Part shown: piece by piece, positions 47,131 to 58,433 of the stretch
Numbering within the stretch: position 1 is the first letter of the stretch
How the letters are laid out: every line of letters begins with the position of its first letter
NCBI GenBank assembly: GCA_028564925.1
Contig: CM053026.1
Span: 642,855,967-642,919,966 of the forward strand
Direction: 5' to 3'
Length of the DNA stretch: 64,000 nt
Source: Lithobates sylvaticus
Taxonomy: Eukaryota > Chordata > Amphibia > Anura > Ranidae
The notes under the pieces: generated by a model
The model's input: only the letters and a program-made list of their open reading frames with translations
Databases searched by the model: none
Told to the model about the DNA's origin: nothing
Position numbers and translations under genes: made by a program

Positions 47131-48150
47131 TCCCGGCAGATTTTAGATTCAACCACTGCAGCATGAAGGCAAGTTATTATACAGGAAACAACCTGTACCT
47201 TTAAAAGTGGCCATCAGAAACCATCACGAAAACCCCTTAAATAACATGGTTGCTGTTCGTTGATTTGGCCACTGTTGAAGCCATGGCAACATGTTTAGTA
47301 TGGTCACTGGCGTGACCGCTTTTGAGAAAAAGATCCCTTAGTGAAGCCGTCGCTGAAGAAGATCATTTTTTAAAACAGCGCGATGCTGAATGAGTGCACA
47401 CTCGTGCTTGTACTTACAGGAATGGGGCCATTTACATTGTTCTTCATTAAAGCTAAAGCACAAACCACGACGGAGCCTTAAATTAGAGGGAGGTGTCGGT
47501 TTCACATATTGTTTTTGTGGCAATAATAAATTTAGCCACAGACCGACATATTTAACCCCCCACTTCAATGTTTTGTGTACAGAAAGTTTCTGCCTTAACG
47601 ACCCGTCATAAAAATTTATACGCCTCCAAAATAATATGGACATGCTGAAAAAGTTTGCTACAAAGTTCAGGGTGACGTTCACCCAAAACACTGGCATAGA
47701 TGCAAAAAGCATGAAGCCAATTCCAAAAGGTGCGAGCAACTGATTTAAGTTTGTCTTCAGTAAATTTTTCAGAATCCTTCCTATCAAATCAATTATCGTT
47801 TAAAGAAGGCAGCAAAGTTAAAATGTCAACATAGTCTTCATTGCAAATTTTATCTTTGACCACGGGATTCAAATGAAAACCCAGCGGTGAAAGTTCACAT
47901 GGTAAAACTTCTTTAAAACAATTTTCTGGAACAGAAGGAGAACGAGCCGGAGAAGAAACAGGCAATACATTGATACATTAATTGGATTGGAGATTGTTGG
48001 AACAACCGAAGTACTAGAGCCATCGCAACCCAAACTTGAGCAACACCAGGATTCACCAAAGACATGGGAGAAAAGTCTTGTCCCAATTTATCAACCAACT
48101 TACTCAAAGTGCGAGTCAAATCACATAAAGATTGTAAATTCTGCAACTCT
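47131..48150 (-). pseudogene. Gag-like part of the Ngaro-like fossil
   Basis: Contains a Cys/His cluster CFSFNEEQCKWPHSCKYKHE near 47440, a zinc-knuckle-like block near the end of gag, and upstream text SKLVDKLGQDFSPMS. It is continuous with the RT parts beyond the L1 insertion. Fossil, broken. Confidence 0.6.
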
Positions 48151-48159
48151 GTTTTCTAA

Positions 48160-48645
48160 ATAGTGCAGCGCTGTGTCCCATTAAATAATGCGCATACAAA
48201 ATTTATATTAAACATTTCACGATCAAAAAAATATTTTAAATGAAAAATTAGAAAAAAAATGTTCATCTGTGTCAATGCTTCCAAAACAATCACCGCTGTG
48301 TGTGTTCGTCCTCAAAAGGACCAATATCCAGTGCACACCTCCACCAGCTAAAGTGCCTACTCACCTCAAAGATGAATGTAAAAGCATAGACAAATCACTC
48401 CTCGTGTCCACCACAATGGGTCAACTTTCACTATCCAATGATAATCCTGCAGTCTCCAGACTGCTCCTCTGTGGGGGTAATCAGCGTTTGTATTTCCCGT
48501 CAGACAAACCTTCCTTCACTTTCTCATAAGTGCTCAATCACGCTATTACTTCCGTAGGTTATAGACATGAAACAAAAAACACAAGTGCCATAGTGTACTC
48601 TGTTTGCATGTTTATTAAAAGCCCCCAAAAGAAATCCACTTACAA
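48160..48645. repeat. Unclassified dispersed repeat next to the L2
   Basis: It begins AATAGTGCAGCGCTGTGTCC, similar to the start of the 9370 repeat, and ends with CATGTTTATTAAAAGCCCCC text. Non-coding; family unknown. Confidence 0.4.
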
Positions 48646-51600
48646 GATAAAAACTTTAAAATAACATGTCTCAAATCATTATTATTATTTTTTTTCGTTA
48701 GAGCTTGTTAGAGCTTACAATATAGGAGGGAGGGTTAAAGGGGTAATAGCTGTGGGGGGTGAGCTAATGGAGAAAATAGTGCAGTTGTTAGATGGAGGCA
48801 GGATAGGCTTCTCTGAAGAGGAAAGTTTTCAGGGATCCCCTAAAAGTGGATATATTTGGAGACAGTCTGACAGATTGGTGTAGGAAATTCCAGAGGATGG
48901 GCGAGGCTCGGGAGAAGTCCTGGAGGCGGATATGGGAGGAGGCGATGAGGGAGCTAGAGAGCAGGAGGTCTTGGGAGGAACAAAGAGGGCGATAAGGTTG
49001 GTATTTTGAGACTAGGCTAGTGATGTAGCTGGGGGTAGAGTTATGGATGGCTTTGTAACTTATTGTTAGTATTTTGAATTTAATTTGTTGAGCGATTGTC
49101 AGCCAATGGAGGGATTGGCAGAGAGGGGTAGCAGACACTGAGCGGTTTGTAAGGTAGATGAGTCTGGCAGCAGCATTCATGATGGACTGAAGGGGGGATA
49201 TTCTATTTTAAGGTAAGCCAATGAGGAGGGAGTTGCAGTAGTCAAGGCGAGAGATAACCTGGGAGTGAATCAGGAGCTTTGTGGTTTCATTGGTTAGAAA
49301 GGGACGTAGTTTAGAGATGTTACAGAGGTTGAGGCAGCAAACTTTGGAAAGTGATTGGATGTGGGGCCGAAAGGAAAGTTCAGAGTCCAGGATAACACCT
49401 AGTACCCTGGCATGTGGGGATGGGTGGATGGTTGTGCCATTGCTCTTGAAAGATACGTCAGGGGAAAAGGCACGTGGGGGAGGAAATATTATAAGCTCGG
49501 TTTTGGACAAGTTGAGTTTGAGGAAGTGGTGTGACATCCAAACAGATACGTCTGTTAGTAAGTTAGTGATGCGTGAGGAGACTGATGGAGTGAGTTGAGG
49601 GGTGGAGAGATAGATTTGTGTGTCGTCAGCATAGAAATTATATTGAAAGCCGTGAAAGGCTATCAACTGACCCAGGGAAGAGGTGTAGATTGAAAATAAA
49701 AGAGGTCCAAGAGCAGAACCTTGGGGGACCCCGATAGAGAATGGAAGAGGAGTGGAGGAAGTAGAATTGTAAGTGACACTGAAGGTGCGTTGGGATAGGT
49801 AGTATGATAGCCACTGCAGAGCACAGTCACAGAGACTGAGGGAGTAACGTTTTTTAAGGAGGAGGGGGTGATGAACCGTGTCAAAGGCAGCTGAAAGGTC
49901 CAGAAGTAGGAGTACAGAATAGTGTCTGTGGGTTTTTGCAGTTAGTAGGTCATTTGTGAGTTTTAGAAGAACAGTTTCTGTGGAGTGTTGAGGGCGAAAT
50001 CCAGATTGATGGGGATCAAGAAGGTTATTCTTAATGAGGTGGTAATTCAGTTGGTTGTAAACCAGGCGTTCAATGAGTTTTGACGAAAAGGGGAGCAAGA
50101 TAGGGCGTGGGGGGGGTGACCAATGCATGTTTTAGAGCATTGGGGAAGATCCCAGTGGTGAGGACGAGATTGAAGATGTGGGTTAGAAAGTGTAGGATAG
50201 AGTCAGAGGGTGACCGTAGTATTTGAGAGGGAATAGGGTCCAGGGGATAGTTGGTTAGGTGGGCGTTAGAAAGGAGTTTAGCAACTTTGTCTGTAGTAGC
50301 AGATTTGAATAAGGGGAGTATCAATTGTACCTGTTGACATGGGGTCTTAAATGGGGGAGATACCTGTAGAGTGGAGATTTCATCACGGATTGTATCAATC
50401 TTGTTTTTGAAGTGATTAGCAATCTCCTGGGCAGTGAGTGAGTCAGTGGGTGGAGGCGGTGGAGGACGAAGTAGAGAGTTGAAGGTAGAGTTTACGGGGA
50501 CTGGATGAGAAGGTGTTAATAAGAGTTGTAAAATAGGTCTGCTTGGCAGTGTGGAGGAATGAATAGTATTTTTGGAGGGCAGATTTGTATTGGTTGAAGT
50601 CTTTGAGAGACTTAGTCCTGTGCCACAGACGCTCAAGAGCGCGACTACGTTGTTTGAGAATTCTACTGTCATCCATTTTCCATAGTTGTAGGGGTCGAGG
50701 CGTGATTCTGCGTGTAGTGATGGGAGCGAACTTGTCCAGGGTGGAGGACAGGGATTTATTGTAGATGTAAGTGGCTTGGTTGGGGCAGGACAGGGGAGAG
50801 ATTTTGTCATAGAGGGGGTCAGTAGCAAAATAGAGGAGAGAAGAGTTGAAGTTGCAAAAGTTTCTACAGGTGAAGGTTAGGCGATTGGAGGGAGAGGTAG
50901 TGGAAGACAGGGGGAGAGAGAAACAAATAGGGTGGTGGTCGGAGAGAGTAAAAGGAATGTTGGAGAAGTTGCATGGAGTGCATAGGTAGGAGAATACAAG
51001 GTCAAGGGTGTTGCCATCAGAGTGAGTAGAAGTCTGTGCCCATTGCTTCAGGTCAAATGAAGAGGTTAGACAAAGAAGTTTAGAAGTAGCACTAGTGTTT
51101 GTATTAGCAGGGATGTTGAAATCACCGAGAAGGATTGTGGGAATTTCCGAAGAGAGAAAGTAGGGTAGCCAGGCAGAAAACTCATCAAGGAAAGTCGATA
51201 ATGGTCCAGGGGGCCGGTAGATCACGGCAATTCTTAGGGAAGTTGGAGAGAATAGACGTATACAGTGAGCTTCAAATGATGAGAGGGAAAGAGAGGGAGG
51301 AGAGTGAATAACCTGGAAGGTGCTCTGGGGGATAGGAGGAATCCCACTCCAACTCCCTTGCGTCCATTAGGCCTAGGGGAGTGAGTCCAGAGAAGGCCAC
51401 CCTGGGAGAGGGAAGCAGGAGAAGGGGTGTCAGATTCGTGGAGCCAGGTTTCGATGACAGCAAGTAGATTAAAGGAATTAGTGACTGTCAGGAACAGTGT
51501 CATTGCTTGGATCGCCTGCTGGTGTCACTGTTCCTTTCGGCATCAAAGGGTGCAGTTCTGGTGGCCACCAGCGGGGGTCTCCCAGCAGATGGACATGCTA

Positions 51601-52740
51601 GTGATCAAGCTACACCTGATGTGGAACTGCTGGGAGTATATAAGCCCGTCCTTCACTGAGGCTCAGCGCTTCAGAATTCTTTCCTGCAAGCCTTGTCCCT
51701 GCCTGACCTGAGCCTTTGCCTGAAACATGTTCTTATCCGCTTCCTGCCCTGTCCTGGACTCTGTTTCCTTACCTGGTTCCTGAGACTCGTTCCCTGATTC
51801 CTGCCTTGGCTTCCCCTTGCTTCTGCTTTCTCCACCTGGCCCTTCTGTTCCCCTTGTTCTCTTATCCCTGCCTTGTTATTTATGTGTTCCACTTCCTTGT
51901 GTGTGTTTATAGTTAGTTAGTTGCTTAGTTAGATTAGGGTTTTGGGATTGCTGTGTGTTATTTGCTTTTTGCTTGTTCATAGTTTGCTGTGTTTGGTTTT
52001 CACGTGTGTCTTTATCCTTTAATAAATATATATTTTTTTACTTACCTTTGAGCCTGATTCCTTTAGTGCAGCCCATTGATCTGTTCACTTGTGCCTGTGT
52101 TTAGGCATCTCTCATGACAGTGACAAAGAGGTCATGAACAGCGGGGAGTTTGTTGCAGACAGAGCGGGCGTTCCAGAGAGCACAGGAGAGGGAGAAGCTG
52201 GCGTTGGAAAGAGGAATGGAAACTAAATTACGTAGATTGCGACTAGTGCCAGAGGGTGTGGGGTGAGGGTGATGGGTGTGTTGGGTACAGTTAAATAAGG
52301 GAGGCCCAGGGTTTGGGGAAATATCTCCAGAGGTTAGAAGAAGCAGAACAGTAAGGGAGGTAATATGAGAATACGATTTGTATGGGGGCACATGCTTTAG
52401 TATCCTGGGGTGTTTGTTAGCAAGTGGGCTTAGAGTTAGAAAGAGGTCATGAGTGCAGTAATAGGGGGAGGGGAGTAGTGATGTTGATATGTACAGATTG
52501 TGGGGTGGACAAGAGGGGTGAAGAAAAGAGAGTTTGAGGAGAGGATGTAATTGTGAAAAGGAGGAGAGGTAAAGAGTGCATGTTTCAGAGAGGAAGGTGA
52601 GATAAGTTGGAAATGAGGTCACCTGCAGTCTGCTGTGGTTTGCTTTGTGCAAATCGCTGTAGTACAAGAGCGGAAGTCATCACTTCATTCCCCGCAAATC
52701 TACACTCACGATGCTTCACAAATTTGGCAACTCACCACAC
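48646..52740 (-). pseudogene. L2 LINE, nearly full length, interrupted by a solo LTR
   Basis: Minus-strand order is as follows. 52667-52124: a leader frame with SLTVLLLLTSGDISPNPGP and the endonuclease start ALWNARSVCNKLP. 51503-51234: FNLLAVIETWL. 51225-50443: MIYRPPGPLSTFLDEF, ILLGDFNIPA, DGNTLDLVFS, LSDHHPI. 50828-50070: linker. 50128-49208: RT with [58 protein letters not shown], active site [11 protein letters not shown]. 49180-48788: C-terminus. The YADDTQ box and SIYTSSLG are L2-type. An (ATT)n tail lies near 48680. Several frame changes. A DISPNPGP stretch near 52302-52326 resembles 2A peptides found in some LINEs. Confidence 0.9.
51486..52119 (+). mobile_element. Solo LTR (fossil), 634 bp, GTGAC target duplication, inside the L2
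   Basis: It begins TGTCAGGAACAGTG and ends TCATGACA, so TGTCA..TGACA ends. GTGAC flanks it at 51481-51485 and 52120-52124. A GAGTATATAAGCCC TATA box lies at about 51636 and an AATAAATATATA signal near 52020, in LTR order on plus. No internal region. Solo LTR of a retrovirus-like or gypsy-like element. The clean duplication suggests it is younger than the L2 it sits in. Confidence 0.88.
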
Positions 52741-52744
52741 CATA

Positions 52745-53300
52745 CACATGGCTGAAGTCCCACAGGATCAGATGGTGGGTCCTGGATTTCAGAAGAAGCA
52801 GAAGCGATATCATCTATAAAATTATGTGCAGGCTCTAGAGGAGCAGAGGGAGCCAACCTAGGTGGATTAATGACAGCAGCATGTCCATGGATTCCTGGAC
52901 AGCAGAAAGGACTTGTGAAGCAATAGATGCAGCAGAGACAGTTTTCAAAGCATGAATATTACCCCGCTGTTTACTTCTAGGAAAATGGCTAGCTGGATAA
53001 GTACCTGCAAATTGCTTACCACCAATTTTGCGAGGAGGTGATGGAGATTCGATCCTGCAATGTTTCTGAATCCTTCCAATAGAAGACACAGCCAGCTGAA
53101 CAGAGCTTGAGCCCAGCTGAGATCTTGGCATCAAATTGCACACTTTATCTAATGCTGCTGACATAGCAAAGGTAGTATGGAGACCGTACACATGGGTCAA
53201 GCCCCACAGGATCAGATGTTGGGTCCTGGATTTCAGAAGAAGCCAAAGCGATATCATCTGTGAAATTCTGTTTAGGCTCTAGAGGAGCAGAGGGAGCCAA
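52745..53300 (-). pseudogene. Gag-like part of the Ngaro-like fossil, repeated segment 1
   Basis: Includes GRIQKHCRIESPSPPRKIGG and KQFAGTYPASHF. The same text recurs at 56341-56055. The block from about 52745 to 53186 appears twice in tandem in the fossil. Broken. Confidence 0.65.
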
Positions 53301-56054
53301 GATACATTGTTACATACATAGTAGGTGAGGTCGAAAAAAGACACAATTCCATCGAGTCCAACCTATGTGTGTGATTATATGTCAGTATTACCTTGTATAT
53401 CCCTGTATGTTGTGGTCGTTCAAGGGCTTATCTAATAGTTTCTTGAAACTAGCGATGCTCCCTGCTAAGACCACCGCCTGTGGATGGGAATTCCACATCC
53501 TTGCCGCTCTTACAGTAAAGAACCCTCTAGGTAGTTTAAGGTTAAACCTCTTTTCTTCTAATTTTAATGAGTGGCCCAGAGTCTTGTTAGACTCCCTTCT
53601 GCAAAAAAGTTGTATCCTTATTGTGGGGTCACCAGTACGGTATTTGTAAATTGAAATCATTTCCCCTCTCAAGCGTCTCAAGAGAATAAGCTCAGTGCTC
53701 ACAACCTTTCCTCATAACTAATATCCTCCAGACCCTCTATTAGCTTTGTTACCCTTCTTTGTACTCGCTCCATTTCCAGTACATCCTTCCTGAGGACTGG
53801 TGCCCAGAACTGGACAGCATACTCCAGGTGCGGCCGGACCAGAGTCTTGTAGAGCGGGAGAATTATTAATTTATCTCTGGAATTAATGCCATTTTTAATG
53901 CATGCCAATATTCTGTTTGCTTTGTTAGCAGCATCTTGGCATTGCATGCCATTGCTGAGCCTATCATCTACTAGGACCCCCAGGTCCCTTTCCATCCTAG
54001 AATCCCCCAGATGTCCCCCCCCTCCAATGTATAGATTGAATTCATATTTTTGCCACCCAAATGCATTATTTTACATTTTTCTACATTGAACCTCATTTGC
54101 CATATAGTTGCCCATCCCATTAATTTGTTCAGATCTTTTTGCAAGGTTTCTACAAGTTTTTGCCCCGCTTAGCTTAGTATCGTCTGCAAATACAGAGATT
54201 GAACTGTTTACCCCATCCTCCAGGTCGTTTAAACAGGACAAATTAAACGGGATTGGTCCCAGCACAGAACCCTGGGGGACCCCACAACCCACCCCTGACC
54301 ATTCCGAGTACTCCCCATTTATCACCACCCTCTGAACTCGCCCTTGAAGCCAGTTTTCAATCCATGTACTCCCCCAATGGTCCATGCCAATAAACCTTAT
54401 TTTGTACAGTAAAGGTTTATGGGGGACTGTGTCAATTGCTTTTGCAAAATCCAGATACACCACGTCTACAGGCCTTCCTTTATCTAGATGGCAACTTACC
54501 TCCTCATAGAAGGTTAATAGATTGGTTTGGCAAGAATGATTCTTCATGAATCCATGCTGATTACTGCTAATGATACCGTTCTCATTATTAAAATCTTGTA
54601 TATAGTCCCTTATCATCCCCTCCAAGAGTTTACATACTATTGATGTTAGGCTAACTTGTCTGTAATTCCCAGGGATGTATTTTGGGCCCTTTTTAAATAT
54701 TGGTGCCACATTGGCTTTTCTCCAATCAGCTGGTACCATTCCAGTCAGTAGACTGTCATTAAAAATTAGGAACAAGTTCCCTAAGTACTCTCGGGTGCAA
54801 GCCATCTAGTCCCGGTGATTTATTAATGTTAAGTTTCCCAAGTCTAATTTTAATTCTGTCCTCTGTTAACCATGGAGGTGCTTCTTGTGATGTGTCATGA
54901 TGATAAACATTGCAGTTTTGGTTACTGAAGCCCCCCGATTCCCTCGCGAAAACTGAGGAGAAGAATCCTTTGTAACCAGATGTCCTTCCTCATTCTTTAT
55001 GGGGCAAATATGGTCTGTCCTCCCTTTTTTACTGTTTACATACTTAAAGAATTTCTTGGGATTTTTTTTGCTCTCCTCCGCTATGTGTCTTTCATGTTCT
55101 ATCTTAGCCATCCTTATTGCACCCTTACATTTCTTGTTTCATTTTTATAAAGTCTGAATGCTGAGGATAATCCCTCAACCTTGTATTTTTTGAAGGCCTT
55201 CTCCTTTGCTTTTATATGCATTTTTACATTGGAGTTAAGCCATCCAGGACTTTTGTTCACTCTTTTAAAGTTATTACCCAGTGGGATGCATTGGCTAATG
55301 CCCTTATTTAATATGCTCTTAAAGCAAACCCATCTCTCCTCCGCGTTCTTTGTTCCTAAGATTTTATCCCAATTTATGCTTTCTAGCAAGGTTTGTAGTT
55401 TAGGGAAGTTGGCTCTTTTGAAATTCAGTGTCTTTGTATTCCCCTTATATTTCCAATTTGTGTGATTTATACTGAAGCCAATTGACCTGTGATCGCTGTT
55501 ACCTAAATTGCCCATCATCCATGATCAGGTCTGTATTGTTGGTAATCAGTAGATCCAGTAATGCTTTTTTTCTAGTTGGTGCGTCTACCATCTGACCCAT
55601 AAAATTGTCCTGCAAGACATTTAGGAACTGGTGAGCCTTAGATGAATGCATGGCTCCCTCCATCCACTCTATGTCTGGATTATTAAAATCCCCCGTTATG
55701 ATAACACTTCCCATCCTTGCTGCTAATCCAATTTGTCTGTCTCCCTTTCCTCCCGCAGGTTAGGGGGCCTATAGCATACTCCCAGTATTATTTTCCCCAT
55801 AGTTTTGGAGCTCTACCCATAAGGATTCCACCTCCTTCCTAGCTCCCTTAGTGATGTCATCTCTCACATTCACTTGTACATTATTCTTGCTATATAGGCA
55901 TACCCCTCCCTCTTTAATACCCTATCTATCCTTGCAATAAAGAGTATACCCTTGAATGGTTGCCAGACAATCATGAGAGCTTTTCAACCAGGTCTCTGAA
56001 ATTCCCACAAAATCCAAATCCTCCTCGTACAACAGTGTGTGCTATTAATTAATC
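53301..56054 (-). pseudogene. CR1-like LINE, 2.75 kb, in the fossil's second gag repeat
   Basis: Minus-strand order is as follows. Endonuclease: DFVGISETWLKSSH near 55990, GSVIITGDFNNPDIEWMEGA at 55714, and GNSDHRSIGFSI at 55510. Linker: KKNPKKFFKYVNSKKGRTDH at about 55060. RT: NVAPIFKKGPKYIPGNYRQV, SNQHGFMKNHSCQTNLLTFY, VVYLDFAKAIDTVPHKPLLY, GVPQGSVLGPIPFNL, active site SVFADDTKL. C-terminus: [20 protein letters not shown] and LRRLRGEMISIYKYR. Several frame changes. The 3' end lies at the left (GTCGAAAAAAGACACAATTC at 53330). It is inserted at GGAGCCAA / CTAGGTGG, an uninterrupted junction in the first repeat copy at about 52855. The 5' end is truncated. Confidence 0.88.
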
Positions 56055-56830
56055 CAGCTAGGTGGATTAATAACAGCAGCATGTCCATTAAAAGCAAGTG
56101 ATTCATGGACAGCAGAAGGAAAATGGCTAGCTTGAGAAGTACCTGCAAATTGCTTACCACCAATCTTGCGAGGAGGTGATGGGGATTCAATCCTGCAATG
56201 TTTCTGAATCCTTCCCCTAGAAGACACAGCCGGCTGAACAGCTCTTGAACCCAGCTGAGATCTTGCCAATGAATGGCACACTTTATCTAATGCTGCTGAA
56301 ATAGCAAAGGTAGTATGGAGGGTGGAGATTTGATCTTGCAAAGCCTCTGACTTTTCTTAGTAGCAGACTTAGCTGGCGCTACTGCGCATGCGCTGACTTT
56401 ACCCTCGGCTCCACTCATCTCTTAGCAGGAAAATCATCATAAATCTTCAGGTCAGCGGACGGAGAAGAGGAAGGCATTAGGTTACAGTCATGCAGAGGAG
56501 GAACCTGGCTGTAGAGACCCGGAGTGACCTGGCTAATAGAAAGAGGGAGCATAGGCACAGAAACTGGACCTGAAACTGGAACCGGAGGAGTAAATTCTGT
56601 TGAAGGTATGACCGCTAGAGTCCCGGATTGATCAGCAGCAGATAATGTCAAGCATGTTTTTCATCCAATCATCCCCATCAGGAGCGCCGGCTCTCTCCAT
56701 AATCTGACGCAGGAGTGACTTCATGGCTAGGAGGTAATCTGTCCTCTTCTTTGCTGCTCTTCTGCCAACTTCTACGCAATTGAATTTCTTTTTATAGTGC
56801 CCAGCTCGTGCCAATTTTAACATATGACCC
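56055..56830 (-). pseudogene. Gag-like N-terminal part of the Ngaro-like fossil
   Basis: Starts near 56823 (MLKLARAGHYKKKFNCVEVG), passes a Pro/Ser-rich stretch at 56651-56415, then GRIQKHCRIESPSPPRKIGG as in the repeated segment. Basic and Pro-rich, as expected for a gag-like protein, but homology outside the element is not evident to me. Confidence 0.5.
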
Positions 56831-57763
56831 TAATTAACCAATGCCTATTTTGTTATTCAAAAAACTGCCCTAATTGTCAAACTTCAAACTTTAAATGTAT
56901 TTTCAGGCACGGTCCCATAGGTGGGCGGCACAAATTTCCTCCCTTCTCACAATCTCCCCACATATCTGTTCTATTTCTACATACAATTCCAAAACTACAT
57001 ACCCTCTAGCCTCTGGACCATTCAGCAGTTTTTAAAACCATGTTTTTCTCACAAGTCCCTTCACAGCCACACTTGATCACTGATCTGTATAAACATCTCC
57101 ACTCTATGTCTCCAGTAAAAGGGGCCAACAGTTATATAAAAAACATGAGACAATTCTTCAATGTCCCAGTCCCTGTGGAATAGGATTCAGGAGACTGAAT
57201 CCAAGTCCTCTATATGTACAATCCATAAATACGCTTACACAATTAATATGTTTTAAGATAAAACCCCTTTGAAGGTCTTACATTCATATAATCCTTCTAT
57301 CCCCCAAGAAATGCTGACAATATGAATGTGAAGTTGGTACACATTTTTATATTTTCTGACAGTGACAATAGAAACAAGACTTTTGGAAATGGTCTGTTTA
57401 TTTGCCATAACAAAACCTAGGACTAGAGTTTCCCTTAAACCAGATTAATTATTTCTTCTGCCTTTTTTTTCCTAAGATGTATACATTCCTACAAATATGG
57501 GCCCCATGGAACCTATCAGTTTTTGGATCTACACAGTTTTTTTGATAACTCGTGAACAATTGTAGAACCTGGCATAACTTTTTTGCAATTGTCATTAAGG
57601 CAATATTCTCATTTTAGAAAGCATATTTGCATTGTCACGTTTGACAGCAACATTGGGAAACTTTTTAGTCTACTCCAGAAGTCTCTTTACTTTCCAGCTC
57701 CACAAAGCCTTTTCTGGATCATTTGTTCAAAATGTATTTGTTAAAAGTGTATGCTGTATCTCC
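56831..57763. other. No clear feature; may include the right end of the Ngaro-like fossil
   Basis: No reading frame or repeat family recognised. The terminal repeat of the fossil may lie here but I cannot delimit it. Confidence 0.35.
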
Positions 57764-58433
57764 TTAAAGTGGATGTAAACCTTCACATATACCCAGTAAA
57801 GTGAACAGCCACAGATGATACACAGGGATAAAACAAACCTCCCTACATAAGTATTACATCCATATCTGCTGTCTTCAGCTTTAGATACTGTTTAAAAAAT
57901 GCCCTTCTTGTTAGGATTTTTTATCTTCCTGGTTATTGTTGCAGAGAAGCCTGGGCACACAGCCAAGACAGCCAAGACGGCTGATTGGAGGAAAGACGCA
58001 CACACCCCCGCTACACATAGGTAGAGACCCTCAGCTCTCTCCGTGGTATCATCCAGATCTCTGCTAATCTATTTATAGCAACCTCCCCTTACTTCAAACT
58101 CTGGATTCTCTGATCATAATGTGACGGAAACTTGTCAGGCTGATAACAGAGGAACGCAGCAAGAGACAGCTACTAGACACAGGGCTTTGGAGAGAGAAAA
58201 GAAAACACTACAGATATACAGTATCTCACAAAAGTGAGTACACCCCTCATATTTTTGTAAATATTTTATTATATCTTTTCATGTGACAACACTGAAGAAT
58301 TTACACTTTGCTACAATGTAAAGTAGTGAGTGTACAGCTTGTATAACAGTGTACATTTTCTGTCCACTTTGAAATAACTCAACACACAGCCATTAATGTC
58401 TAAACCACTGGAAACAAAAGTGAGTACACCCCA

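Larger units (their letters stand above)
38206..56830 (-). mobile_element. Ngaro/DIRS-like tyrosine-recombinase retroelement (fossil), heavily interrupted
   Basis: Minus-strand remains of one element are spread over this span. Gag-like parts lie at the right (56830-56045, 53300-52745, 48150-47131). RT parts lie at 41700-41470 and 41150-40320, RNase H at about 40330-40030, tyrosine-recombinase-like sequence at 40030-39500 and a hydrolase-like part at 39141-38566. The order and the hydrolase-like part fit Ngaro-type better than DIRS1-type elements. A SINE, a full-length L1, an L2 (with a solo LTR inside) and a CR1 have inserted in it. It has well over ten breaks besides the insertions and is old. 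The outer borders and terminal repeats are not determined. Confidence 0.7.

Noticed and set aside
49281-49598. 105-codon plus frame
   Set aside because: Shadow of the L2 reverse transcriptase on minus.
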